Positions 36,541-46,694 of a stretch of DNA of 64,000 bases are shown here, one piece after another; the first letter of the stretch is position 1; the number at the start of each line of letters is the position of its first letter. The stretch lies in contig JAJUBI010000002.1 in the NCBI GenBank assembly GCA_022419385.1, positions 4,154,001 to 4,218,000 of the forward strand, in the 5' to 3' direction. A program made the translations under genes and the position numbers. The notes beneath the pieces were generated by a model. It made no database searches. It saw only the letters and a program-made list of their open reading frames with translations, and was not told where the DNA came from. This stretch comes from Paraconiothyrium sp. Pb-2020. Lineage: Eukaryota > Ascomycota > Dothideomycetes > Pleosporales > Didymosphaeriaceae.

Positions 36541-38827
36541 ATGACCAAGCGACCTCTTGACGCGTCTGCTTCATTTAGCCCGCACCCGCCGGGGCGCGCA
36601 CAGCGTGCCGACTCTAGTCACGGTGAAGACGATGGAGATGGCTCGGCCGCGAAGAAGCCGCGCACTTTCATGGCTACTTTGGTATGTGCAAGCCCGCAGA
36701 ATAACCCTGCATGGGCGTAGCGTACCCAGCAGCACATGTACAGAATTAACAACATCAGGCCTGTGATATCTGCAGAGCTCGGAAAACACGATGCGATGAG
36801 GACCGCCCTAAGTGCGGGTATTGCAAGGTCATGAACCTCGAATGCGTATACCAGACACCTCGGCCAACCAAGTATGTTAAGTCTAAAACCAAGTTCTGAC
36901 TGATTTACGTCAACCACAAACGAACAACACAAAGGGCAATAGATTCAAACTTCGGCTTGGTTTGCATGTATCCTGTCACTTTCGTGCTAATGATGTTACA
37001 GGAAGGATCAGTCAATGACAGTGGCTATCAATGCCATCAGGCGCCTTGAGGCAAAGGTTGAAGATCTCACGACAGCCATCAATTCTAGTAGAGTTCCGCA
37101 TCCACCTCCACTTGTACAGACGCAAGACTACAGATCACCATTCGCCAATTCTAACCCAAGTCCTGGATCACATGTCCTGTCTTACTCAATGCCGCATCAT
37201 GAACGGGGTTCCCTGGACGTCGGATCTCCACTTGCCACCGGCACTCCCGGAAAAGCCTCAAACTCTGCGCCCGAGACCCATGGTGCGACCAAACTATCCT
37301 TCAGTCAGCATGGAGTTACTTTGTGGCCTGCTGTTGCGGAAATGCTCCCAGCGGAGTTTGTCGCCGCACGTAAGGCACTGCACCGAGACTATATCGTGAA
37401 CATCGAAACTCATAGACCTCCACTACCGATTCACATCGACATACCGGCGGATTACAGCAGCAATTTCTGGTTAACAAGACTCCCACTATCAGTCATCAAA
37501 GGCTTAGCTGATGCATATTTCGCGGTCTTCCACCGTAACACTCCTATCCTTGATCGGTTTCAGTTCTTCTCCAGCACCCTCAATGGCGCATTGGAAAGCG
37601 ATTTCGGATACGATGTCGAGACATGCCTTGTGCTGATAGTTCTTGCGCTTGGCTGTTTAGCCGTCAGAGCTTACGAAGAGGGAGATTTTGCGTTGCCATC
37701 GCGCACGCCATCTGCTACAAACAGCTTTGTACGACCCGAGTGGTATGAAGTAGTCGTGGACGACCCGCCAGGTCTGAAATATTTCAACGAAGCGCGACAG
37801 CGGATTGGATTCCTCATGAACCAAAATGACCTTCCAATTGGTCAATTCTATATGCTCTGTACATTGTACTACGCCCAGACTCTACGTCCAATAGATTCAT
37901 GGACGATGGTCAATCGTGCTGCCCTGTGCTGCATAAGCTTGCTATCGCAGGAAGAAACGATTGACTTCGATGACTGGGAGGGCGACATGTTCTCGAGATT
38001 GTTCTGGAATACACTCATGTATGAGACTATCATCACGCAAGAGCTCAGTCTCCCTTTGAGCGGCCTACTCGACTACGAGGCAGATATCCCGATTCCCAAG
38101 TTTACAACCTCCCCTCGGCCTAAGACATCAATCTCTGGACTGCTTTCCGATGAAGATGACTCCTTCTTCAACTTCCACTTCCTCGCACAAGCTGCTCATC
38201 GCATCATACTTACCCGTATCAGGCAAGTGTATCAATCTCTGAATATACACTTCTCACTGATAGATCTCCAGGCATAACCTCTACTCCTTTGCAGAAAAAG
38301 AAGGTCATCCTAGTCCGAACCTGACGGCCGAGATGCATCACCAGCTCGAACAGTGGCGCTCCAATCTACCACCAACACTACAGTTTACAGATAATGATGC
38401 GGCCGATGACTCACCGAGCCCTGCCCATGTGATTGCAAAAGCCATGCTACGCAGTCGTTACCGGGTCGCAAAGTTCCATATTGGTCGACCATTTTTATAC
38501 AAAGCTCTCCATGCACCACAACACACGACACGAAGTGAATACGACGAGGTCCGAAAAGGGCTCGAGGGCGCTATGTACTGGCCAACCACAATGGGACTAT
38601 GCGCCCAAATGAAAGCTGCCTTGCCGATCAAATTTGGATGGTGTTCCCAATGCTTCGGTCAAATCCTACTTTTCAACTCAGTGGCCCGATCATCAAACCC
38701 CGAGTTGAGAGCCACACTGCCTGAAGGATGGGAGGATTGGGTACGCATCATGATGGATCTGATTGGAATCTGCGCGCGCGAGAGTCCTGGGATAGCCAAA
38801 GATTACGAGCTATTGCGCTTACTATGA
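36541..38827 (+). CDS. Zn2Cys6 transcription factor with fungal_trans domain
   Basis: Exons 36541-36681, 36759-36871, 37002-38222 and 38272-38827 sum to 2031 nt (676 aa). The last intron (38223-38271) is GC-AG with a consensus-like GCAAGT donor; the nearby GT alternative runs straight into a stop. The zinc cluster begins at about residue 49, just after the first intron: C-X2-C-X6-C-X6-C-X2-C-X6-C (CDICRARKTRC...C). A short coiled-coil dimer region follows (MTVAINAIRRLEAKVEDLTTAI), then a Ser/Pro linker. The regulatory domain has WLTRLPLSVIKGLADAYFAVFH and a C-terminal helical part. An upstream ATG-ACA-TGA (36535) is a two-codon uORF that overlaps the start region. Target genes unknown; the neighbouring glycosyltransferase is on the same strand. 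Confidence 0.88.
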
Positions 38828-39901
38828 CGGCGACTTCGCAGTACAATGCCATAGATTTCAAGATTGTCTTGCGTACGTGGAGTAACACAGCCCACCATGA
38901 GGCCCCGAACTTGTAACCAAACACTGCCTGCATCGACGCACAGCCTCAAGCCTACCGGCACCACCGGCATCGAGCTGGTGGCCGGGAACCACTAGCAATT
39001 TCGCATTTCTTCTTATGGAAATTTTTCAAGCGACCCGTATGCAGGAATTTAAAACATAATCGACTCATCGACGGTGGAGGTGGGCAAGACGTGGTCTTGA
39101 ACGACATAGGACAACGCTAGGCCGCCCCGTACCAAAACTACGGGAACAGTGACACTGTTACCGTGTATCTCGGCATCTCGACCAGCAACGTGCTCAAGAC
39201 GTCAGAGTCGAACCTGTTGTCCAGACACAACGTGTGTATTAGCAGCAACAGGTGTACAGGTATACCATTGCGCCACAGTGCCTGACGTAACCCCCGGTCG
39301 CGGCAACGGGACAAGGACGGAGGATTGTAATGGCTTGCACAAGCCTTGCAGGATCGCTCGCTTAAACATGGGATCTGACTGCCGCAAATCGCATTGCAGG
39401 GCGATATTAACCCCGCGTTATTGAGTCTATCTCGAGTCTATCTCGCACAATTACAAAGTGTGAACCATCATTCTACCTCCGGTTGCGCACGTTGTCCAAT
39501 GCGGCATGCGAATTGCCGCAAGGGGTCAATGGCATGTGGAAGGCCGTTGCGCCGTGGCTGCCGTGGCTAGTCCCCGCAAGGCCTCCGAGCGATCGCCCTC
39601 AGACGTGGACGCGCCATGAGCTTAGCTGAGCCTGCGACGCGGCTCCGCCATCCCTACCTGCTGATTTTCCAGCACCTACACCCGACTTATTCTCTTCTTT
39701 TGTTGCTGTTCGTCTGCTGCTACCTTTTTGCCATTGCGATCGCGCGTTCCGCTTACGCCCGCAGCTCTTTCCTCGCTGCCGGAGCATTCCCAAGGCCACG
39801 TTCACGCCTGGCCGAACGACTCAGAAGACTACCCCCTCGACCGTCCTAGGAACCGATACCAAGATTCTCGCGACCCGCACCGCCATTCCTTAACGCATGC
39901 C
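38828..39901. other. Intergenic region with an 11-bp tandem duplication
   Basis: No gene recognised. GAGTCTATCTC occurs twice in direct tandem at 39423-39444. The segment before 39902 is CT-rich and serves as leader of the glycosyltransferase gene. Confidence 0.5.
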
Positions 39902-41175
39902 ATGTCGGCGAGCACCAACTATGTTTACCCCTCCTTAGCCAACCTAACCTCCGGGCCTCACGCGCGATGGCGACGCATCCTGATGATCGCCATGATCCCG
40001 ATGCTGTGCGCCTTCATATACTTCGGGTTTGAATCGAACGCGATACCCTACAAGAGCTCACAGTATGTGTCGATCTATCACGCACCTCCAGGATTGCCTG
40101 ACTGACATGCGCTACCAGATACCCTTACCAGCATAATGTCTCCCTCCCCGATGGCGATACATCCATGGCTACCGTCATCAAAGCCCTCTACGAACCGATA
40201 TTACATCCGGTTGACGCCGCAAACTTTACCGACGACGAAGGGCAGATATACCGCCTACACGGTGAACCACGCTTCAAACAAAAATTGGGGAAGAAAGTCT
40301 TGGTTTTGGACATTGACAGCCGGCCTTTGGATAAGCCAGGTCAGCTCATGGACGATGAGCTAATTTGGAAGGGTGGAGAAGGAATTCGAGCCCTATCCGC
40401 CGGGATGCTGAGCCATTACACATACGCCATGATTCATGGATACGACTACAAGTTCATTCGAGCCCCCGATTACGAGGATCGTTGGGGCACCTGGGTCAAG
40501 GTGCCTATAATGAAGGAAGCCCTCAAGACTCACGACTACATACTCTTCATGGACTCGGACGTCATGCTCCATTTCCCGCATCTTCCGCTCGAGTGGCTTC
40601 TCAACTACTGGAACATGAGCAAGGAGACCCTCATCATGATGTCATTGGACCCCGACGAGCCGCAAAACTACGATTCCCGAGGAAACCGCTATCTCAACAC
40701 CGGCTTCGTCATTGCGCAGCAGAGCCCGCGCACGCAAGAGATGTTCAAAGTATGGGCCGAATGCCCTGACGAAGGACGCTACGTGGGCTGCGCCAAGTGG
40801 AAGCTCGAAATGTTCCACCAGCAGGCAGCATTTGGCAACTACATCCGCTACGATTTCGATCGCCCTCATGATATTAAAGTCTTGCCCTGTGTGGAGGCCA
40901 ATGGCGCGCCCGAAGCCGAGAACCGTGGCGGCTGCAAAGGTACATTTGTGCGCCACTACTGGGTAAACAAGGGGCTCGTCCCGAAGGCGCTCAGCGACCA
41001 AGTCATGCAGTACTTCATACCGCGACTGCACCAGCTTTATCATAAGACCGCCAAAGATCATATCGTCGATGCTAAAGACTACCGTCTGAAAGGCGCTGAG
41101 ATGATTGAGCTAACGAACGAAGAAAAGCAAGTACTGCAAGGCGAAGGCAAGAATCAGAAAGATGAGGGATGGTAG
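39902..41175 (+). CDS. Type II membrane glycosyltransferase with DXD motif (GT34/Mnn10-like fold)
   Basis: Exons 39902-40062 and 40119-41175 are joined over a 56-nt intron, giving 405 aa. The start MSASTNYVYPSL is the first in-frame ATG. A short cytosolic head precedes a single signal anchor at about residues 24-44 (ILMIAMIPMLCAFIYFGF). The lumenal catalytic domain has KKVLVLDIDSRPL, HYTYAMIHGYDYKFIRAPDYEDRWGTW (GT34-like order), the metal-binding FMDSDVML at about 198-205 and PLEWLLNYWNMS. The later block YLNTGFVIAQQSPRTQEMFKVWAEC with an HQQAAF-like acceptor region is typical of retaining GT-A transferases. Golgi localisation and mannose/galactose transfer onto glycoproteins are inferred from the fold. 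The specific substrate is unknown. Confidence 0.85.
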
Positions 41176-41574
41176 AGAGTGATTGAGAGCTGTGATACCC
41201 GGATTGACCTCCCCGTCTGATTTTTGGCGTTGGTTGCATCATTTTGGCGTTTCGTTTGGATAAGCGTGTCTTTCCTCACCCTATCATCATACCAACCGCC
41301 GAAAGACCTGTGCTGCTCACTGCTTCTGCCCCTCTCCATATCTGATCTCGCGCACACAAAATATCCTTAGATGTCGGTTTGGCATATTGTTGTAAGATGT
41401 ATACTTTTTTGGGAACTTGGATATTTATTAGATGGATGGCGATTTGAGATCTCTTGTACTTCATAGGATAGACAAAGATGGAACTGACACGCAGCGAATA
41501 CTAGAGTTTTCGCTTCAGATATTTAAGTCTATCTGAGCACGATCTTCGTAAGAACTCGCACGGGCTAACAAATC
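41176..41574. other. Convergent intergenic region
   Basis: Between the 3' ends of the glycosyltransferase (+) and the small WNDGF reading frame (-). AT-rich, with no gene seen. Confidence 0.5.
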
Positions 41575-41781
41575 TCAAAACCTCCTCCTCGCCCCATGCG
41601 CCCAACTCCACGGCCCATTCCAACCGCGCGCATGAGGACCATAGTACAAGTCCTCATAATCGGACCTATCGCGATCACCCCAGTCCGGCCTGCCCCCATT
41701 GAAACCGTCGTTCCATTGCGAGATCCTGGAATTGAGGGTGCCGTAATTTCTGTTGGCATTCTCGAGATTGCTGATGCTATG
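41575..41781 (-). CDS. Small WNDGF-motif protein, copy 1 (5' part unresolved)
   Basis: Minus-strand frame of about 68 codons ending at 41575, without its own ATG. It probably starts in an upstream exon, with an acceptor-like TTGCCATAG just before 41781. Its centre contains WNDGFNGGRPDWGD, nearly the same as WNDGFNHGRPTWGH in the plus-strand ORF at 42243, and similarity extends a few residues upstream (NSRISQ versus NDRVMS). The end is Trp/Gly/Arg-rich (WNGPWSWAHGARRRF). Family unknown. It could be a degenerate copy. Confidence 0.4.
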   Translation of the reverse strand, partial: HSISNLENANRNYGTLNSRISQWNDGFNGGRPDWGDRDRSDYEDLYYGPHARGWNGPWSWAHGARRRF

Positions 41782-42242
41782 GCAAATGCTGTATGCCAGT
41801 GGATGAAACTTGGGTGAGATAATGAGATGGCGTGGCGAGAATTAAGCTTGAAGCTGGTAAGAAATTTAATGTAAGTCACAGAGATGTCTTCACATTGTTG
41901 GAACCGACGTCAGCCTGAAATACAGACAGCTTTGTTTGGCAGACCCGGAAGTGGCACCTGTGAGCTCCACAGCGTGAACACAGCCAGCACTTTATACACG
42001 TCTGCGTAACACTGTCTATATAAACATACCCTGACCACTTTAAGCTCTAGTACATCCAAAATTGTCTCGTCAAGAACCTGAAAGTCTTCCTCATAAACCC
42101 CCCACTTCGACAAGCAAAATCACGAGTCATCTCTACCCGGATGTCTTAACCACATCCCTCAAAACCATGCCTCACTGAGGCGTCGATTCTTGGCACCTAA
42201 ACAGACTGCCCCATCGGCATCGCAATAACAACGACAGAGTGA
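41782..42242. promoter_or_regulatory. Shared divergent promoter of the two WNDGF frames
   Basis: CTATATAAAC at about 42016-42025 is a good TATA box for the plus-strand copy. GTGTATAAAG on the minus strand at about 41988-41997 would serve the minus copy. Both leaders contain an ATG followed almost at once by a stop (e.g. ATGCCTCACTGA near 42166). Confidence 0.45.
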
Positions 42243-42472
42243 TGAGTTGGAACGACGGCTTCAACCACGGACGCCCAACTTGGGGTCACGCAGATGTGCA
42301 TGGCGGCGGACAGGAGCATGCGCAAATGAACAGACAGTTGAACCGAAACTACGACTATAGCGAGTCTCGATGGCGCTTCCAAACAGAAAGAGGGGGTGGG
42401 CCTCAATATGGGCCTGGAGCACGCGCTCAAAGGCGTAACCCGGACCGGCACTGGATGAGTATGCGGCGCTGA
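42243..42472 (+). CDS. Small WNDGF-motif protein, copy 2
   Basis: A 76-codon frame with ATG at 42243. It is hydrophilic and rich in Arg, Gly, Asn and Trp: WNDGFNHGRPTWGH at residues 3-16, then Gln/Asn/Arg-rich sequence ending HWMSMRR. The frame is open upstream of the ATG for about 22 codons with residual similarity to copy 1, so the true N-terminus may lie further 5'. TATA box about 220 nt upstream. No signal peptide or membrane segment. Function unknown. Confidence 0.5.
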
Positions 42473-43009
42473 TGAATGTAGTTATCCTTCATGGATGCTA
42501 TCATGTCTGGAGATGGCTAGATTCAAGTGGGAGGGAACGGTTGTTGTAGTGCGGTGTGGATGTGTCATAGACTTTTTCGTGTTAGAAGATTGTGCAAGCG
42601 CAAGTGCGCGAGAGAAAATCAACCTTTTCACCAAAGAGAGGTTTGGGTTTTTTCTCTCCTAATTTCGTCAGCTTCTATAAACAAAACCGGTTATGCACCG
42701 TCTCGATTTCCGTGCACACCCTTCCCTCGCCACTCTCCAATCATGCTAAACTCCATAACAGTCACTGTACACAAGTCTCATAAGTCATGTTACGCCATAA
42801 TGGGAGCACCCGCTTACTATATCCAGCATGACTCTTTGAGACAGATAATAACCGTGTCTAGCTCCTTGTTGTCTCCCCTCCGCTAATGTCTTATTCTTTG
42901 TCTTATTCTTTTACAGTCACGACAAAGAACACTACTATGTATAGCTTTGCCCCTTACTAAGGCCGCCTCTTCAGCACAACGTTACCATAAAGCCCTACCT
43001 GCGGTCGTC
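42473..43009. other. Intergenic region/leader of the first CaaX gene
   Basis: TATAAACA near 42677 is a possible TATA. A likely 5' UTR intron ends TTTTACAG at about 42916, with a CTAAT branch. ATG at 42937 opens a seven-codon uORF (MYSFAPY) in a different frame from the main gene. Confidence 0.4.
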
Positions 43010-43528
43010 ATGAACCCCGCGCCTCCGCTCAGGCTCAACTCCATCCCAGAAGAGCCCTGCCACTACCCGGACGGCGAAACAAAACACCCCTTAGCCTTCG
43101 TACGTCCTTTGCATGCAAACATGCAAAAATCATTATGCTTCGAAGATCTCGACAAAAAAGATCGGCCCTTCAACGATGCAGCCTACAGGCAGTGGGAGAA
43201 AGAGTTCGACCGCAAAATGAACAATAAGCCGTTGCCGCCACTGCCTAGAGTATCGTTACCTGCGACGACTCAAGTAGTGCAGCCAGGACCAGAGAGAAGT
43301 GCTGCTGTGTCGCATATGAAACCGCATCAGTCTGTGCAAGGTGAGCTGTTTCCGCCATTGCAACACCCACAACCGATACGCAGTCCGTGGGAAAGACAAG
43401 CGCAGAAAATCATTGTGAGGAGAGAGGAGGGTGTAAAGGAGAGGAGTGATGCGGAATTCAAGAGTATTTGGAGTCCAGTCACGATAGATGAGGATAGGAA
43501 GACGAAGGGGTGTTGTTGTGTTATGTGA
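43010..43528 (+). CDS. Small Pro-rich/charged protein ending in CaaX box (CCVM)
   Basis: 172 aa from the first ATG in frame (MNPAPPLRLNS). The frame is open further 5' for 21 codons without ATG. Predicted mostly disordered: Pro, Gln, Arg and Lys-rich. Visible segments are FEDLDKKDRPFNDAAYRQWEKEFDRKM, KPLPPLPRVS (SH3-ligand-like PXXP), IRSPWERQAQKI, ERSDAEFKS, and a C-terminus DRKTKGCCCVM. The last four residues form a canonical farnesylation box with Met at X. Two further Cys directly before it could be S-acylated, as in Ras hypervariable tails. No domain recognised. The SPW...AQ and DAEF motifs recur in the genes at 47130 and 44376. Confidence 0.7.
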   Translation: MNPAPPLRLNSIPEEPCHYPDGETKHPLAFVRPLHANMQKSLCFEDLDKKDRPFNDAAYRQWEKEFDRKMNNKPLPPLPRVSLPATTQVVQPGPERSAAVSHMKPHQSVQGELFPPLQHPQPIRSPWERQAQKIIVRREEGVKERSDAEFKSIWSPVTIDEDRKTKGCCCVM

Positions 43529-43879
43529 CTCTAAGTCTTTGTCGGTGGGGGGAGTTTGGGCATCGGTAGGTATGTACATGCGTATTGAAGGTATGTGTCA
43601 TCCGCTATTCACGAAGTGCGCGCAATGAGTCAATGGTTCGGTCACACGAACCGCGATAACAAGATGACTTTTCGCTAATTCTCTAAATGTGACTGGAATC
43701 CATTTGCTTACTATTTATATGCGCTGCTTTCCCACTATAATTATCGCTATTGCAAACCTCACAATCTACCAGCAAATACTTCAAAATTCTTCAAGAATCG
43801 ATCCCGATATTCGCTACAGTTCCGTCTCGGAACAACCTCTACATTTTTATATTGATCCACCTCATTGAAGTCGGCACAC
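43529..43879. promoter_or_regulatory. Promoter region of the second CaaX gene
   Basis: ACTATTTATATGC at about 43709-43721 is a TATA-like element about 165 nt before the ATG. No other gene seen. Confidence 0.4.
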
Positions 43880-44194
43880 ATGACAACGAAACCTCCAGAA
43901 ATGGATGATCGCAACGACTTCAAGCGGGAGGTTGATAACCCATCTCGCAAAGGCAGACAGCCTAGGTCAGCCGATCTCAGCGACTTCAAAGAGGACCCTA
44001 AGTACGAAGCTCACAGAGGAAGACGGCAACAACCAGGACAATACAATGAACCTCCAGCAATGGATGATCGCCCTATGTCTGAGTACAAATCTCGTACAAG
44101 GGACCAAGTGTGGGTACGACCACTGGCCCGGCCACGACGGTTCGAACGCGAAGAACGTGAAGAGTCATCGTTGAGATACTGCGCAATCATGTGA
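43880..44194 (+). CDS. Small charged protein ending in CaaX box (CAIM)
   Basis: 104 aa, single exon, ATG at 43880 (MTTKPPEMDDRNDFKRE). Very hydrophilic, rich in Arg, Asp, Glu and Pro. An internal duplication is visible: PPEMDDRNDFKRE near the start and PPAMDDRPMSEYKSR in the middle. It ends in RFEREEREESSLRYCAIM. The last four residues are a farnesyl-type CaaX box with Tyr before the Cys, which resembles the C-termini of ascomycete a-type lipopeptide pheromone precursors, but the protein is several times longer than those. Family unknown. Confidence 0.7.
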   Translation: MTTKPPEMDDRNDFKREVDNPSRKGRQPRSADLSDFKEDPKYEAHRGRRQQPGQYNEPPAMDDRPMSEYKSRTRDQVWVRPLARPRRFEREEREESSLRYCAIM

Positions 44195-44375
44195 GCGGCG
44201 ACAGCGCGTCTTTGTTCAGCGTAGTGATCTTCTCATTGTTGTAGATAGAATGCACTCTGATTATCACTGTACAATAGATGAGACCGAAACAACGCAATAG
44301 ACCTTCTTAATCATGGGACAATAAGTTTCCACTTTACAAATCAAAGTTGAATAGAGTCGAGTTGAGCAGAACATA

Positions 44376-44672
44376 ATGACGCACAACAATACAATGAGTG
44401 CACGTAGGCCTGCAAATTACTCGCGTCCGCGTCCGCAGCAAACATATTCGCTCTTCCCCAAAGAAGGAAGCGGTAACTCCCGACGCGATGCTGAGTTCAG
44501 GGCGGAAATGATGGCCCTCAGGGCGAAGCAGGAGGTGAACTACCGAGCAAAGATGCGTGCGATGCCGCCGCCTCGGTCTCAGCCGACGCACTATGAATAC
44601 ATGGGAAGCAAGAAGCTTCAAAGGAGGACTTGTGCGAAGGACCAGGAGACCGCGTGTTGCCTCGTCATGTAA
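44376..44672 (+). CDS. Small basic protein ending in CaaX box (CLVM)
   Basis: 98 aa, ATG at 44376 with A at -3. Basic and probably disordered at first (MSARRPANYSRPRPQQTYSL), then FPKEGSGNSRRDAEFRAEMM and a helical region MALRAKQEVNYRAKMRAMPP. It ends KDQETACCLVM, a CaaX box with one extra adjacent Cys. DAEF with flanking Arg recurs in the gene at 43010, and the YSLFPKE segment resembles FTLFPTE in the gene at 47130. Unknown function; membrane tethering by prenyl plus palmitoyl is the simplest prediction. Confidence 0.72.
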   Translation: MTHNNTMSARRPANYSRPRPQQTYSLFPKEGSGNSRRDAEFRAEMMALRAKQEVNYRAKMRAMPPPRSQPTHYEYMGSKKLQRRTCAKDQETACCLVM

Positions 44673-44717
44673 CTCCGCGCGTTCTGAATGAATCGTGTTT
44701 GCTCGGCAGTGGCTGTA

Positions 44718-44927
44718 CCTGCAGTAGTTGCGAGCCGTGGCTTTCACTAAGGTCTGTCGTACGTTGTCGGTTGATAGCGCGCTTGGCCACTGCTCGAGAA
44801 GTCTGTTCCTGCAGTAGTTGCGACAAGCACTTTTCGTGGCTTTGGTGGCTTTGGTGGCTTCGACTAAAATGGGTGCTGCGTTGTCATGAAGATGGCGTTC
44901 GTATCGATGCTTCGTACCTGCAGTAGT
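44718..44927. repeat. Three spaced copies of CCTGCAGTAGT
   Basis: The 11-mer starts at 44718, 44808 and 44917, i.e. 90 and 109 bp apart. The first two copies extend to CCTGCAGTAGTTGCGA. Surrounding words (CGTGGCTTT, CTCGAGAAG/ACGAGAAG, TTTTCACTAG/TTTCACTAAG) also recur, suggesting a degenerate approximately 100-bp tandem duplication in the 3' flank of the CLVM gene. Confidence 0.6.
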
Positions 44928-45270
44928 ACGAGAAGTGGGTTTTCACTAGCGTTAGCTGGCTCTAATGCTTTTTCTAGTGTGGATTATTGAGAACGCCGGC
45001 ATGACGCGAACTATGCTAATAATACCTAGTTATCGATAGCGCGGACAGCGGCAGGAAAAAGTACATGTACAAAATTCGATGGCCATAATTTCTGCATGTT
45101 TGGTGAATTGTATTTCAGCTTGGGCCTGTGGAGCCGTGTGGAAATTGCTGTGGGGTGAGGTCAGTCATCCCTTCAGTGGATCAATGGCGAAGTAACTGCC
45201 CATGGTTGACATCGGGGTTGATGGACCCGCTTCCACAGTAAGCACTCGAGGGAAGAGCAGCCTTTTCAAT

Positions 45271-45306
45271 GCGAATGCGAATGCGAATGCGAATGCGAAT
45301 GCGAAC
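45271..45306. repeat. GCGAAT hexamer microsatellite
   Basis: Five perfect GCGAAT units followed by GCGAAC. Non-coding context. Confidence 0.9.
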
Positions 45307-46391
45307 GCCTGCGATGGGATGACGCCTCATTTGTGAAGACTCTTCTGTTGTGATGTGAGTGAGGAAGACAGTCGAGGGGAAGGCCCCAGCGACCGGAGCT
45401 ACTGCTATGATAACCCGGGCGCCGGCCCATGACGGTCGATTATACTATGGAAGCGGCAGCCCCTTTCTCATCAATTGTCAGTCGGGATTCATCCGCGGCA
45501 ACCCTCAGATCGTACCCATAAGTACAACGTATAATCCAGCTTTCGCATTATCTTTGACAGACGTGAACTCCCAAGGCTAGGTTGGTATTTCCTGCAGGGT
45601 AACCTACTGCTACATGAAGAAAACCTGAACTATCCGACGACCAAGTACATGGCCAGCCTTCAACTCTTGCGCACGCATATCAATACTCCTCCGGAGCCAG
45701 TGGCTGCAGCCTCACAACTTGCAACTTCTCATCCGATAGCCACGCAGGCGGCGCGGAAGTGCGTGTGATACCTTCCTGATGCTGCAAGCTTTGCTTCTGA
45801 ATTAGTACAGAAACTCTCCGCACGTCATACCTTTCAGCGATGTAAACATGTATAACGCCTTCGTAGCACATACTGAACAACTCTATCTTCCGGACATCCA
45901 AGTTCATAGTCTGATGTATGCTATCCCCAGTTCGATGATGATAGGATTGGGTTCTGTCTCACAGACTTTCTCGCGGCAGCCATATACAATGACACAAGTC
46001 AGTGATAAGTCGACGGCGGGCTAGGTTACATGCATTGCGCCGTTGAAATGTATTCTGCAGGATCTCTTTATACCCGAAAGCGGCGCGAAGCTGGCGGCTT
46101 AGTTGCTGTTGTTTCACGTACCGATGTTCATAAAATTCGATCTCCGCTGCACAATCAAAGTGATGTACGTGGAAACCGCATGAGTTAGCTCATCTATGAT
46201 GTAACACATGACAGCCCAGCGACGAAACGATCAAACGTAACTGCCACGTCCTCACAAACGTCAATGGATGAATGCACCGTATACTGCCAGCTTCATCGTT
46301 GTAACTTCTGTCGTTTTCTGTTATATATATAGCTACCTCGCCGACCCGAATCATACACTGACGGCACATACCCCGACAAACTCTGCTAACA

Positions 46392-46694
46392 ATGTGCTTC
46401 TTCAACTACCATGACCGTGCCAGGAGTCCAAAACCCCATCCTGCTCCTCGCATACCTGTTGCTCCGCAACTACAACGAAGCCTTCAGCAGAACCACCGCA
46501 CAGAACAACGCGCTCCACCTGATGGTCCCGGTGGTAAAGGGCCACCCCGTCACACTCCTTTAACTTCTGTGCAGCCTCAGCACTACCGTCAGCATGCCCA
46601 ACGTCTTAGTTCCACTGACGACCCCCGGAGCTATATAAACACCCCTCCGAAGTCACTAGCTCGTCGCATTGCTGAAGAGCGATTTAAGAGCTGA
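46392..46694 (+). CDS. Small Pro/Gln/Arg-rich protein with MCFF N-terminus
   Basis: 100 aa, ATG at 46392, about 65 nt downstream of a TATA box. It starts MCFFNYHDRARSPKPHPAP, then is rich in Pro, Gln, His and Arg, with no domain. It ends KSLARRIAEERFKS, with no CaaX. The Cys2-Phe-Phe head could be S-acylated. Placement and composition fit the neighbouring family, but the C-terminal lipid box is absent. Confidence 0.55.
   Translation: MCFFNYHDRARSPKPHPAPRIPVAPQLQRSLQQNHRTEQRAPPDGPGGKGPPRHTPLTSVQPQHYRQHAQRLSSTDDPRSYINTPPKSLARRIAEERFKS

Larger units (their letters stand above)
44673..46391. other. 1.7-kb intergenic region with short repeats
   Basis: Contains the triplicated CCTGCAGTAGT element and a GCGAAT microsatellite (listed separately). 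TTATATATATAG at about 46320-46331 is a TATA box for the next gene. No supportable gene inside. Confidence 0.5.

Noticed and set aside
41596..41817. 73-codon plus-strand ORF starting MRPTPRP
   Set aside because: Opposite strand of the WNDGF copy 1 frame. The motif match to copy 2 supports the minus-strand reading instead.
45680..45907. 75-codon minus-strand ORF starting MNLDVRKIEL
   Set aside because: It has an ATG and a plausible composition but no family, no splice or promoter signals and no motif shared with the cluster. Kept out of the gene list.
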